From positions 1 through 32,860 of the forward strand of contig JAFGJS010000144.1 in NCBI GenBank assembly GCA_016928995.1: a stretch of 32,860 nucleotides of DNA, in the 5' to 3' direction. The position numbers were made by a program, and so were the translations under genes. Below the pieces are notes generated by a model. It saw only the letters and a program-made list of their open reading frames with translations, was not told the DNA's origin and ran no database searches. Source of the stretch: Candidatus Sumerlaeota bacterium. GTDB taxonomy: Bacteria > Sumerlaeota > Sumerlaeia > JAFGJS01. Shown here piece after piece: positions 23,942-31,603 of the stretch; position 1 is the stretch's first letter, and each line of letters begins with the position of its first letter.

Positions 23942-25093
23942 ATGTTGATCGGATACGACATATCTTCGGCGTTGCCGCCGCGGACGGGGATTGGGAATTA
24001 TTCGCTCTGTCTGGCGCGGGAACTGGCGCGGCTGATCGGACGAGAAGACCGCGACGACCGGCTGCTGCTATGGTTCAATTCGCTGCGCCGTAATTTACCG
24101 GACGAAGATTTTCCGGATGGCGCGCGATGCATCCGGCGGCGCGGACGCATCCCCGGCCCTTGGCTGCTGTCGGCTTGGCAGGCGCTGGAATGGCCGCCGC
24201 TCGAATCGCTGATCGGGCAAGTGGATCTTTTTCATGCTCCAGCCACCTACATCCCGCCGCAACGATCCGGGGCGCGGGTGACGACGGTGCACGACTTGTG
24301 GTTCTACGAGCAGCCGGAGCATTGCGACCGCTGGGGCGGGCGGTACCTGGCGAAGCGGTTGCGCAAAGCCGCAGGATGGATGGATGCGATCATTAGCGTG
24401 TCGGAGTACACCGCGCGAGAAACGCGTGAGCGGCTGGGGATTCCATCGGAGCGCGTGCACGTGGCGCACCCGGGAGTGGACGCTCGATTCCGCCCTGTGG
24501 CGCTGGATGGAGCGCGGCGGCATCCGGCGCTGGCGGGATTGCCGGAGACCTATCTGCTGAGCGTCTCGACAATGGAGCCGCGCAAGAATTTCCCCGGTCT
24601 GCTGGAGGCGTACGCGCGCCTGCTGGCGGATGAGCCAGGCGCCCCGGCGCTTGTGCTGACCGGATTGCGTCCGGCTGCTGGCGCGTTTTCAGCGGAGCAG
24701 ACTCAGCGTTTGAGCCAGCCGCCGTTGCAGGGCCGTGTGTTTTTCACGGGATATCTGCCGGATGATGCGCTGCCGGCGTTGTATTCGCGCGCGACGCTGT
24801 TTGTCATGCCGTCGTTTTGCGAAGGCTTCGGACTGCCGTTGCTTGAGGCGATGGCCTGCGGCGCGCCCGTCGCCTGTTCGCAAGGCTCGGCGCTGGACGA
24901 ATCGGGAGGGGCGGCGGCGTGGCGTTTTGATCCCAATGATCCGGATTCCATCGCCGCGACGTTGCTCGATGCGTTGCGCGATTCGGCGGCTCTACACGCG
25001 CGCGCGGAGGAGGGCAAGCGGCACGCGGCGAAATTTTCCTGGGAACAATGCGCGCAAAAAACACTCAAAGTATATCGCAGCGTCGTTTCGTGA
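23942..25093 (+). CDS. Family 4 glycosyltransferase (GT-B fold)
   Basis: 383 residues. The N-terminal half starts MLIGYDISSALPPRTGIGNY, as in GT4 enzymes that bind an acceptor near a Gly-rich loop. TTVHDLWFY (114-122) and ISVSEYTARE (151-160) are typical of the first domain. The C-terminal donor domain has STMEPRKN (209-216), the glycine/arginine pocket, and the EX7E motif in CEGFGLPLLEAMACG with Glu294 and Glu302. It moves a sugar from an NDP-sugar to an unknown acceptor, probably in surface polysaccharide assembly. Only 13 nt separate its stop from the next gene's TTG start, so the two are co-transcribed. No further sugar genes are near, so the pathway cannot be named. Confidence 0.9.
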   Translation: MLIGYDISSALPPRTGIGNYSLCLARELARLIGREDRDDRLLLWFNSLRRNLPDEDFPDGARCIRRRGRIPGPWLLSAWQALEWPPLESLIGQVDLFHAPATYIPPQRSGARVTTVHDLWFYEQPEHCDRWGGRYLAKRLRKAAGWMDAIISVSEYTARETRERLGIPSERVHVAHPGVDARFRPVALDGARRHPALAGLPETYLLSVSTMEPRKNFPGLLEAYARLLADEPGAPALVLTGLRPAAGAFSAEQTQRLSQPPLQGRVFFTGYLPDDALPALYSRATLFVMPSFCEGFGLPLLEAMACGAPVACSQGSALDESGGAAAWRFDPNDPDSIAATLLDALRDSAALHARAEEGKRHAAKFSWEQCAQKTLKVYRSVVS

Positions 25094-25106
25094 AAGGAAT
25101 CGCGTT

Positions 25107-27185
25107 TTGACTCACCTATGGCTCCATCGATGTCTGCCGCTTTTATTGGCGGCGTTCCTGGCGCAACCGCAGGCTCTTTATGCGCAGACCGCGAGTCCGA
25201 CAGCGGAGACTTCCGGCACGGCGAAGCAAGCCGCCGGATCCGCCACGAAGCCGTTACGGCTGAACGGCGTGTTGAATCTTCTGCACCCGGACACCAGCAC
25301 GCTGGTCTATTGGCCGGATCCAGTGAATTTCCGTCAGCAATATAACGCACGCGTAATCAGCGGCGCGCGAAAACTGCCGGGCGTCGAGGAATTCATACGT
25401 CGCGCACGTTGGCCGGCGCTCGTTTTATCCGCGGATTTTTTTCCGGATTTGCCGGTTGAATTATTGACGTGCCTTCCGCGAACGGCGTTGGCCGGATGTA
25501 TCCCGGATGAACATGGCGGCTATGCGTGGTACGCGGTGTTTCAGATCGCGGCGGAACAGAAAGAATACAGCAAGTGCATCACGGATCTTTTCGAACCGCA
25601 TCCGCCGGGCTCCAAGGACGTCGCGGAATGGTGCGGCGCGCAGGAGCCGGATTGGCTGCTGCTCAGCCAGGATCAAAACGCGCTGAGCGTGTTGCGCGTG
25701 CTGGGCGCCTTTCCCCGTACGGAACGCGCGCCCTCCGCGGCCGCGCTTGCCGCGCGTGAGATGCAGATTCACGATTGGATTTACGCCGCCTGGCATCAAA
25801 TGCAGGGCGCAACGCAATCCGCCGATGCGTTCGTTGGCTGGAAGGCGCATGGCGAGTTCGCCTCGCGCGGCATCCAGCATGAACTGGAATGGATTGAATC
25901 GCCGGATCGTCCGCTGAGCGGGTTGCTGGAAGACGGTGAAGGTTTTTCTGTCTTCGATTACATGCCACCGGAGCCGTTGTTTGCCGGAGCGGTTCGCTTC
26001 AGTTCCGCGCAAAGCGCATACCGGCATTTGATGTCCGGCGGCGCGCCGTTAGAGCGATGGGCGCGGCCGGCGGCGGATTACATCCTGGAATTGGAGCGGA
26101 TCACGAAAATCCGCCTGGAGAACCGGGTGATCCGGCGTCTGGATGGCGAGTGGGGCTTTTTTGTTTTGCCCGGTCCGCAACGGGACAGCACGTGGACGTT
26201 GCTGGCGAAGGTGAAAAATCCGCCGGAATTGCTGTTGGAACTGCCCAGCCTGGCCCGGCGGTTTTCCAATGCGAAGGACTATAGCCTGGAAGGGCTGAAC
26301 GTGCAGCAATTTCAGTATGGGCGGCTCACGCTGCATCTGGCGGTTGCCGGCGACTATCTGGCGCTGAGCAATTTCCGCGAGGGGATCGACGCGGTTTGGA
26401 ACACGATGCGCGGCAAGGAGAATTTTTCCAATTCACCGGCGTTGAAGCAGGCCATGAGCCGCAAGCAGCCGGGAGGCGCGGCGTATGCGTTTTATCAGAC
26501 CGAGGCGATTTTAGCGCATGCGGCGGCGCAAACGAGCGACGTGGCGTTGCATTACTTCGGACCGTCGCGCGGATGGGATATTTCGCCGGAGCAGCGAGCG
26601 CCGGATGGAAAGATTTCCGTCCGCGCGGAGGACGTTTACAGCAGTTTCAGCCTGATCGGCGTGGCGCGATTAGATCTGACGGAAAAGGGCATGCATGCGG
26701 AGGTGTATTCCTCCACGGGCCTGACGCCGCTGGGGGCCGCTGGTTTGTCCTTGATTCGGGAACTTTTTGTGACGCGCTATATCGCGCGGGCGCGCCGGAT
26801 GCCGGAGCGGCTCGAGGCGCTGAACCAAGCCGTACAGCAGTTTTTTGCGAAGAACGGCAGGCCGCCCTCCTTTCGTCTCCAGGACGGGCGCTATGAACTC
26901 TATCCCATGCAGCAACTGCCGGTTCCGGCGCGCCGTTGGATCGATCCATTTTCGCTGAATGGCCGGAATTTTGTTTATTATGCGCAGGGCGACCGGTGGA
27001 TCATCGCGAGCGACGGACCGGATTTCGATGTGGACGTTCGTTTGCCGGATGATTTCAATCCCGGTCGCAACGGCGAGCGCCTGCTGGACGACGGCGAGAC
27101 CAAGCGCTACGCCCCTTCGCGCGGCCTCTTCAGCGACGGCGATATCTATATCCTCGGCCAGTTTGAAAAGAAATCATCCCCCTGA
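25107..27185 (+). CDS. Secreted protein of unknown function with pseudopilin-like C-terminus
   Basis: The frame is open from 24735, but the first 124 codons overlap the glycosyltransferase out of frame. The start is taken as TTG 25107, with AGGA at 25095-25098 and 8-nt spacing; it gives a perfect signal peptide (MTHLWLHRCLPLLLAAFLAQ) cut near ALYAQ. Of 692 residues, the first 550 recall DUF3352-type exported proteins (LLHPDTSTLVYW near the start, later WTLLAKVKNPPELL and LALSNFREGIDAVW), a tentative match. From about 561 the sequence changes to a GspG-like tail: LNQAVQQFFAKNGRPPSF, DPFSLNGRNFVYY, WIIASDGPDFDVD, and GLFSDGDIYILG close to the end, as in calcium-binding pseudopilins. No prepilin peptidase site is present. 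It overlaps the next, convergent gene by 12 nt. Confidence 0.68.
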   Translation: MTHLWLHRCLPLLLAAFLAQPQALYAQTASPTAETSGTAKQAAGSATKPLRLNGVLNLLHPDTSTLVYWPDPVNFRQQYNARVISGARKLPGVEEFIRRARWPALVLSADFFPDLPVELLTCLPRTALAGCIPDEHGGYAWYAVFQIAAEQKEYSKCITDLFEPHPPGSKDVAEWCGAQEPDWLLLSQDQNALSVLRVLGAFPRTERAPSAAALAAREMQIHDWIYAAWHQMQGATQSADAFVGWKAHGEFASRGIQHELEWIESPDRPLSGLLEDGEGFSVFDYMPPEPLFAGAVRFSSAQSAYRHLMSGGAPLERWARPAADYILELERITKIRLENRVIRRLDGEWGFFVLPGPQRDSTWTLLAKVKNPPELLLELPSLARRFSNAKDYSLEGLNVQQFQYGRLTLHLAVAGDYLALSNFREGIDAVWNTMRGKENFSNSPALKQAMSRKQPGGAAYAFYQTEAILAHAAAQTSDVALHYFGPSRGWDISPEQRAPDGKISVRAEDVYSSFSLIGVARLDLTEKGMHAEVYSSTGLTPLGAAGLSLIRELFVTRYIARARRMPERLEALNQAVQQFFAKNGRPPSFRLQDGRYELYPMQQLPVPARRWIDPFSLNGRNFVYYAQGDRWIIASDGPDFDVDVRLPDDFNPGRNGERLLDDGETKRYAPSRGLFSDGDIYILGQFEKKSSP

Positions 27186-27884
27186 TGATTCCGGCGGTTC
27201 AAAACGGAAGAAATCTTGGCAGGCTTTTTTCCATTGATAGAGTAAAACGAGGATAGCTGCTGAAAACGATGGAAGAGACCATGCTCCTAATACGAACAAG
27301 GCGCCTTCTTCATCGATGTTTGAAATGCCAAATATAGCAGGCACGATGATAAGCAGATAAGCGCCGATCGACACACCAATGGCGCTTACGGTGTAAAGAC
27401 AGAGAAACCACAGATGGCGTCCGCTGTCTCCCTGAAAGACGCACAGTCGGCGTTGATACGCCAGTAATCCGGCGGCAGCAAAGAGATGCGAGCCAACGCC
27501 CAGGGCATTCAAGACCAAAAGCCACAAAACCATCTGGTTTACACCCCATGCCATTTTCAGAAAGGCGCTGTTCATCAAAATGAAAAGCGGCAACCATGCA
27601 GACAACAATCCGTTGAATACTGGCCTTAATTGTCGTTCGATGACATTTTTGGATTCGAGCAAGATCAGCGCCATTTGTTCGCGCTGGTCGCGCTGAGTCA
27701 AGCGTTGAATGACGGGCGTCATGCGAAAGACGCTCCAGAGCACAAATCCCACTGGCCAAAACAGATAGAGCAGTATAAATCCTTCTTCATATAAATCCTG
27801 CAGGATGATCGCGAAGCCCCCAAGAGCAATCGCCAGTGGAACAGCGCAAAGATCGATCCACCAGCGGCGGAGGAAACGGAGCAT
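27174..27884 (-). CDS. Six-helix membrane protein of unknown function
   Basis: 236 residues from ATG 27884 (TTG 27887 would add one). Basic N-terminus (MLRFLRRWW), helices near 11-28, 36-53, 90-110, 115-135, 160-180 and 195-215, and a conserved-looking cytoplasmic segment RDQREQMALILLESKN between helices 2 and 3. That segment and the layout recall permeases of ABC-2 type, but no ATP-binding partner is near and the match is weak. The start follows the phosphodiesterase stop (TGATTGATG), suggesting coupling. The end overlaps the convergent secreted-protein gene by 12 nt. Confidence 0.72.
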   Translation of the reverse strand: MLRFLRRWWIDLCAVPLAIALGGFAIILQDLYEEGFILLYLFWPVGFVLWSVFRMTPVIQRLTQRDQREQMALILLESKNVIERQLRPVFNGLLSAWLPLFILMNSAFLKMAWGVNQMVLWLLVLNALGVGSHLFAAAGLLAYQRRLCVFQGDSGRHLWFLCLYTVSAIGVSIGAYLLIIVPAIFGISNIDEEGALFVLGAWSLPSFSAAILVLLYQWKKACQDFFRFEPPESSGG

Positions 27885-27887
27885 CAA

Positions 27888-28391
27888 TCAATCCGTCCAA
27901 TCGAGGCTTTTGAAACGGATGTCGAAGAGGTCGGTTTCGTCGTCCCATTCGAGCAGGGCGATGGATGCGATGTGCCCGGTGCGCGGAGGACAGCAGGCGC
28001 CGGGATTGATCAGGATCACACCGTTATGCACGTCATAATAAGGATGGTGGGTGTGGCCGGTGATGATGAGGCGGCAGTCGCTTTCAGCGAAAGCCTGTAG
28101 CAGTTCGTCATTGCGCTTGTAGCGATCGAAAGGGAAGAGATGACCGTGGGTCAAGCCGGCGAAGCCGAAAGCCAGATCGGCGACTTGCAGTTTCGGCAAT
28201 TTCGAAGTGGGCACGTCGCAGTTTCCGGCCACGGCGTAGAGTGGAGCGATCTCCTCCAGTTCAGAGAGGATGCGGCGTTCGCCGATGTCTCCGGCGTGCA
28301 GGATCGCCTGGCATCCGCGGAAATACTCCGGGATGTAATCGTGGAGCTGGCCGTGCGTGTCGCTGAGGATGCCGTAATGGTGCTTTCCCAT
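27888..28391 (-). CDS. YfcE/MJ0936-type metallophosphoesterase
   Basis: 167 residues, the usual length of this calcineurin-like phosphodiesterase group. All metal-binding motifs are intact: SDTHG (10-14), HAGDIG (32-37), GNCD (56-59), THGH (81-84) and GHTHHP (112-117). Members cleave phosphodiesters such as bis-p-nitrophenyl phosphate in vitro; some act on 2',3'-cyclic nucleotides or other small diesters, and the natural substrate here is unknown. The gene lies 51 nt after the zinc-ribbon gene and directly before the membrane protein, so the three form a likely operon. Confidence 0.93.
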   Translation of the reverse strand: MGKHHYGILSDTHGQLHDYIPEYFRGCQAILHAGDIGERRILSELEEIAPLYAVAGNCDVPTSKLPKLQVADLAFGFAGLTHGHLFPFDRYKRNDELLQAFAESDCRLIITGHTHHPYYDVHNGVILINPGACCPPRTGHIASIALLEWDDETDLFDIRFKSLDWTD

Positions 28392-28442
28392 CAGAATGCG
28401 GGCCTGTGCACTGGGATATCGATCCGCCCGCTCAGCGGGAGG

Positions 28443-28778
28443 TCAGTTGGTTTTGACCGTGCCGCAACGGTCGCACTTGATGCGTCCGTTCAGCGGCGCG
28501 CCGCAGCCCGAGCAAAAATCTTCGTCGTTGTCCATCTCCCAGCTGTCGCCCATCGCAGCGCTGGAAACCACCTTGTAGCGCAGTTTCCCGACGCCTGTGG
28601 TGTAGCCTGAACTGCGGTGCTTGATGAATTCGTGGTAATGATATTCCATTAAGTACGCCGTCAGGTGGACGATATACTTCGGAAAATGGGGATCGTTGCG
28701 GAACAATCGAGTGTTGTACTCGATGATCTCCTCGATCTCCTCGCGCGTCATCTGTTCTTTGGGTTTCGAAATGCCCAT
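28443..28778 (-). CDS. Small protein with C-terminal zinc ribbon
   Basis: 111 residues from ATG 28778, chosen because AGGA (28784-28787) sits 5 nt before it; the frame is open to an ATG at 28814, whose 12 extra codons are rich in Ala and Arg and lack a ribosome site. Residues 5-30 are acidic and helical (MTREEIEEIIEYNTRLF), followed by a Tyr/His-rich stretch (YIVHLTAYLMEYHYHEF), and the end has four cysteines in CxxC-x9-CxxC spacing (Cys89, 92, 102, 105), a rubredoxin-like zinc knuckle. I do not recognise the family. A regulatory or scaffold role is possible but not shown. Confidence 0.75.
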   Translation of the reverse strand: MGISKPKEQMTREEIEEIIEYNTRLFRNDPHFPKYIVHLTAYLMEYHYHEFIKHRSSGYTTGVGKLRYKVVSSAAMGDSWEMDNDEDFCSGCGAPLNGRIKCDRCGTVKTN

Positions 28779-29164
28779 GTTTATCCTGCCGGCGGCTTTG
28801 CGAGCCGCTCCCATGCGCTTGTTAATTATAAATTGTATGCGCCCTTGGAGCCGCTGTCAATTTTATAAACTGCGGTTTTAGCGTCATCGGCGGAGCTGGC
28901 GGTTGGAAGGCGAGAGGCGTTTTTGATTTTACAAGGCGCCTCCTTGCCGGGAAGGCGCCTTGGGCCATGTGCTGCCTGAGCCCCGCACGGCAGTTGGGAC
29001 TCGCTATTCAAGACGCGCATCACGCGCTTGGGTTAGTAGAAAAACTTGATGTATCCAATATATCGATTGAAGACATTGCGCATGGCTTGACTTCTTCACG
29101 AAAACTTTTCACGATCAATGCTGTCCAATCAATAAGGCGCTTCTATTACAGAGACGATAGCACT
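28779..29164. other. Divergent intergenic region with a GC-rich hairpin
   Basis: 386 nt between the zinc-ribbon gene and the membrane-protein gene. A 9-bp perfect stem lies at 28932-28962. A TTGACT box at 29087-29092 has a poor -10 (CACGAT, 29110-29115) at 17-nt spacing, 49 nt before the preferred start at 29165. The frame of that gene is open here from an ATG at 28967, so part of this region could be coding. Confidence 0.45.
28932..28962. repeat. 9-bp inverted repeat CAAGGCGCC/GGCGCCTTG
   Basis: Arms 28932-28940 and 28954-28962 with a 13-nt loop. No T run follows on either strand, so it is not a standard terminator. It ends 4 nt before the upstream candidate start (ATG 28967) of the plus-strand gene and could hide that start in RNA. 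Confidence 0.5.
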
Positions 29165-30007
29165 ATGTCGAGCGAAATTCATAATATAGTACAGGATTTA
29201 AAGGGTGTTCGTGAATTGGAGGATTCGCCGCTGAGCACAGAGCTGATGCGCATAGAACGTGGTTTGAAGAATATTCCTGAGCATATTCCGTTGCGCTGGG
29301 ATTTGAAGCAGAGCCGAAAGGATTTGCATTGTCTTTCGAAAGTGCTGAAATGGGAAGTTCAGTTCCCTGAACTCTCGCTCTCCATTATGCGCAGCACGCC
29401 TCCTCAGTCGCTGACTGCATATTATGTGTTGCGGCGTTTATGCATGAAGATTTTGATCAAGAAAAATCGTAAGCAGCCGTTTGACTTCGATTTTGATATT
29501 CATCATCCACTGTTTGAGGAACTCTCCGGACAGAGCAGAATGAAACTGCATTCTATGTATATTGTTTTAGGCGCAATTTCATATCTATCTTTTATTGGCG
29601 GAATGATCTTGTTTTTTTACATGTTTCATCACGGCGTTGATCATCTGGCGTTACACATTTTTTTGATCGCTCTCTTGATCTATGGCCCCTATCTCGTCAT
29701 TTATTTTCCCAGTCGTCCTTTTATTCGGCGGATTGAGAGCCGTGTGAAGCGGCGCGCATCTTTCAAAGCATTTGAAATCTGGCGCGATGCGGCGCCGTAT
29801 GAGCATCGTGACGAAGGGGATTTTGCGCTGGCGCTGGTGCGATTTGCAGAGGCGCGTTTTGCGGGGATGCGCCGGAGTGATTATCTGAAGGAGCGTCTGA
29901 AGAATGCGAATGTGAAGTTGTTTTTGGATTGCCTGGATGATCAGCAGCGTCAGCAAGTATCGGAACGCCTAAGGATATGGGCGCAGGAGCAGGAAGCCGT
30001 TGATTGA
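29165..30007 (+). CDS. Hypothetical protein with central pair of membrane helices
   Basis: 280 residues from ATG 29165; the frame is open from ATG 28967, which would add 66 residues of unclear coding quality, so the start is undecided. Neither start has a good ribosome site. The N-terminal 130 residues are charged and helical, with many Arg, Lys and Asp and LRWDLKQSRKDLHCLSKVLKWE. Two hydrophobic helices (MYIVLGAISYLSFIGGMILFF and the next) lie near residues 127-147 and 157-175, followed by a basic and then acidic helical tail that ends in QEQEAVD. The mixed layout suggests a membrane-bound protein with both ends in the cytoplasm. I do not recognise a family. Confidence 0.6.
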   Translation: MSSEIHNIVQDLKGVRELEDSPLSTELMRIERGLKNIPEHIPLRWDLKQSRKDLHCLSKVLKWEVQFPELSLSIMRSTPPQSLTAYYVLRRLCMKILIKKNRKQPFDFDFDIHHPLFEELSGQSRMKLHSMYIVLGAISYLSFIGGMILFFYMFHHGVDHLALHIFLIALLIYGPYLVIYFPSRPFIRRIESRVKRRASFKAFEIWRDAAPYEHRDEGDFALALVRFAEARFAGMRRSDYLKERLKNANVKLFLDCLDDQQRQQVSERLRIWAQEQEAVD

Positions 30008-30132
30008 CAGATTATCTCCCACGAATAGACTGTGCGAGAATCGCGTAAAGCGAGTTTTGGGCTTGCCAGCGGGATTTTCGTCGGCGATATTCAGGGCGTT
30101 TTGCGCGGTTTGTGGGAAATGGCGCGCTTCCT

Positions 30133-30218
30133 TTGGACTGCGCAAGCCATGCTTGCGCCTTTTCGGCGAGCGTACGGAAATCCACAGACAGGGCGGCGGC
30201 ATGGCCGCCGCAGTCCAA
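30133..30218. repeat. Three-stem intergenic repeat
   Basis: An outer 9-bp stem TTGGACTGC (30133-30141) with GCAGTCCAA (30210-30218) encloses two hairpins: GCGCAAGC-CAT-GCTTGCGC (30140-30158) and GCGGCGGC-ATG-GCCGCCGC (30193-30211). The bases at the junction are shared, so the stems compete or pack as a cruciform. It lies in the 292-nt gap before the phosphofructokinase gene, where no gene is seen. The wording recalls dispersed repeats in PVC genomes, from memory only. Confidence 0.7.
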
Positions 30219-30287
30219 GGCGCAGCGAACTGCGCAATACAAATCATATCGAGCCATAATGAGATGAAACATCGATAAAAACAAGAT

Positions 30288-30302
30288 GGAGGCAGTGCAA
30301 TG
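30288..30302 (+). promoter_or_regulatory. Strong Shine-Dalgarno site of the phosphofructokinase
   Basis: GGAGG at 30288-30292, 7 nt before ATG 30300. It is one of the best ribosome sites in the window and fixes the start of a probably well-expressed central-metabolism gene. Confidence 0.8.
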
Positions 30303-31505
30303 GCGGAAAAACTGATCGGCAATGCGATCATCGGTCAGTCGGGCGGACCGACTTGCGTGATCAACCAGAGCCTGGTGGGCGTGGTTGAAGAGGCGCAGAA
30401 ACACGCGGAAATCAAGAACATCCTTGGCGCGCGGCACGGCGTGCAGGGCATGTTCAAGGAAGATTTCATTCAACTCAAGAGCGCCGATCCGGCGGAACTG
30501 GAGGCGGTGGCAATTACGCCGTCGGCCGGACTGGGCAGCGTGCGGCATAAAGTCAACGCCGACGATTGCGGGCGGCTGTTCGAGATTTTCAAGAAGAACG
30601 AAATCCGCTACATGTTCTACATCGGCGGCAACGATTCGGCCGAGACGGCGCACATCGTCAACGGCTTGGCGCGCGAGGCGGGCTACGAGTTCCGCATTTT
30701 CCACGTTCCGAAAACCATCGACAATGACCTGAGGGAAACCGATCACTGCCCGGGCTATGGCAGCGCGGCGAAGTTCGTGGCGCTGGCCTTGATGGGCGAC
30801 AACCTGGACAACCGTTCAATCCCCGGCATCAAGATCGACATCGTCATGGGGCGGCATGCCGGCTTCCTGACGGCCGCGGCGGCGCTGGGCCGCAAGTATG
30901 AGGACGATGGTCCGCACCTGGTTTATCTGCCCGAGCGTCCCTTCAGTCTGGAGCAGTTCGCGACGGACGTCGAGCGCGTGTATAAAAAGCTCGGCCGTTG
31001 CGTCGTGGCGGTTTCCGAAGGCATCGCGGACGAGAACCATGAGCCGATTGCGAAAAAGTTCATCAACGAAGTCGATTCACATGGCAACGTGCAACTCAGC
31101 GGCAGCGGCGCGCTGGGCGATCATCTGGCGGCGTTCGTGAAGAAGTCGCTGGGCGAGAAGACGCGCGTGCGCGCCGACACCTTCGGCTACCTGCAGCGCT
31201 GCTTTCCCGGCTGCGTGAGCGAAGTGGACGCGGCCGAGGCGCGCGAAGTGGGCCGCAAGGCCGTGGATTACGCGATGAAGGGCAATATCGACGGCAGCGT
31301 GATCATCAACCGCCTCAGCGAGCCGGGCAAGGGCGAGCATTACATGTCCGAAGCCTCGCTGACCGAGCTGGAGAACGTGGCGAAATACACCAAATCCATG
31401 CCGGACGAATTCATCAACGCCGAAGGCAACAATGTGACTCAGGCTTATATCGACTACGCCCTGCCGCTGCTCGGAAAAATCCCGCAGATCGGCCGGTTGT
31501 ATTAA
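30300..31505 (+). CDS. pfp: Pyrophosphate-dependent 6-phosphofructokinase
   Basis: Interconverts fructose 6-phosphate and fructose 1,6-bisphosphate, using PPi in place of ATP, which makes the step reversible and saves ATP in fermenting cells. 401 residues with the PFK core: IGQSGGPTCVINQS (11-24), IGGNDSAET (108-116), PKTIDND (137-143) and MGRHAGFL (183-190). Two residues point to PPi: Asp112 in GGND, where ATP enzymes have Gly, and Lys138 in PKTIDND, where they have Gly. The reported biochemical rule for these positions is well established, but activity is not tested here. A hairpin terminator follows 45 nt after the stop, so it is monocistronic. Confidence 0.94.
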   Translation: MAEKLIGNAIIGQSGGPTCVINQSLVGVVEEAQKHAEIKNILGARHGVQGMFKEDFIQLKSADPAELEAVAITPSAGLGSVRHKVNADDCGRLFEIFKKNEIRYMFYIGGNDSAETAHIVNGLAREAGYEFRIFHVPKTIDNDLRETDHCPGYGSAAKFVALALMGDNLDNRSIPGIKIDIVMGRHAGFLTAAAALGRKYEDDGPHLVYLPERPFSLEQFATDVERVYKKLGRCVVAVSEGIADENHEPIAKKFINEVDSHGNVQLSGSGALGDHLAAFVKKSLGEKTRVRADTFGYLQRCFPGCVSEVDAAEAREVGRKAVDYAMKGNIDGSVIINRLSEPGKGEHYMSEASLTELENVAKYTKSMPDEFINAEGNNVTQAYIDYALPLLGKIPQIGRLY

Positions 31506-31550
31506 TCGCCGGGCGCAAATCGATAGAATTCGCGGCGTCGAAAGTCAAAA

Positions 31551-31576
31551 CAGCCGTCCCGAAAAAGGGGCGGCTG
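31551..31576. terminator. Bidirectional hairpin terminator
   Basis: Ten-pair stem CAGCCGTCCC (31551-31560) with GGGGCGGCTG (31567-31576), one G-T pair, loop GAAAAA. Plus strand follows with CTCTGTATTT; minus strand follows with TTTTGACTTT. It lies between the convergent phosphofructokinase and FGE-like genes and probably ends both. Confidence 0.75.
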
Positions 31577-31603
31577 CTCTGTATTTAGATAAGATTCCGA
31601 AGA

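Noticed and set aside
24735-25106. Upstream extension of the secreted-protein frame
   Set aside because: It overlaps the glycosyltransferase gene out of frame, is rich in Arg and Cys with no fold, and a signal peptide with a ribosome site begins at 25107.
30000-30278. Small ORFs in the gap before phosphofructokinase
   Set aside because: They read through the three-stem repeat in two frames, as expected for palindromic GC-rich DNA, with no ribosome site.
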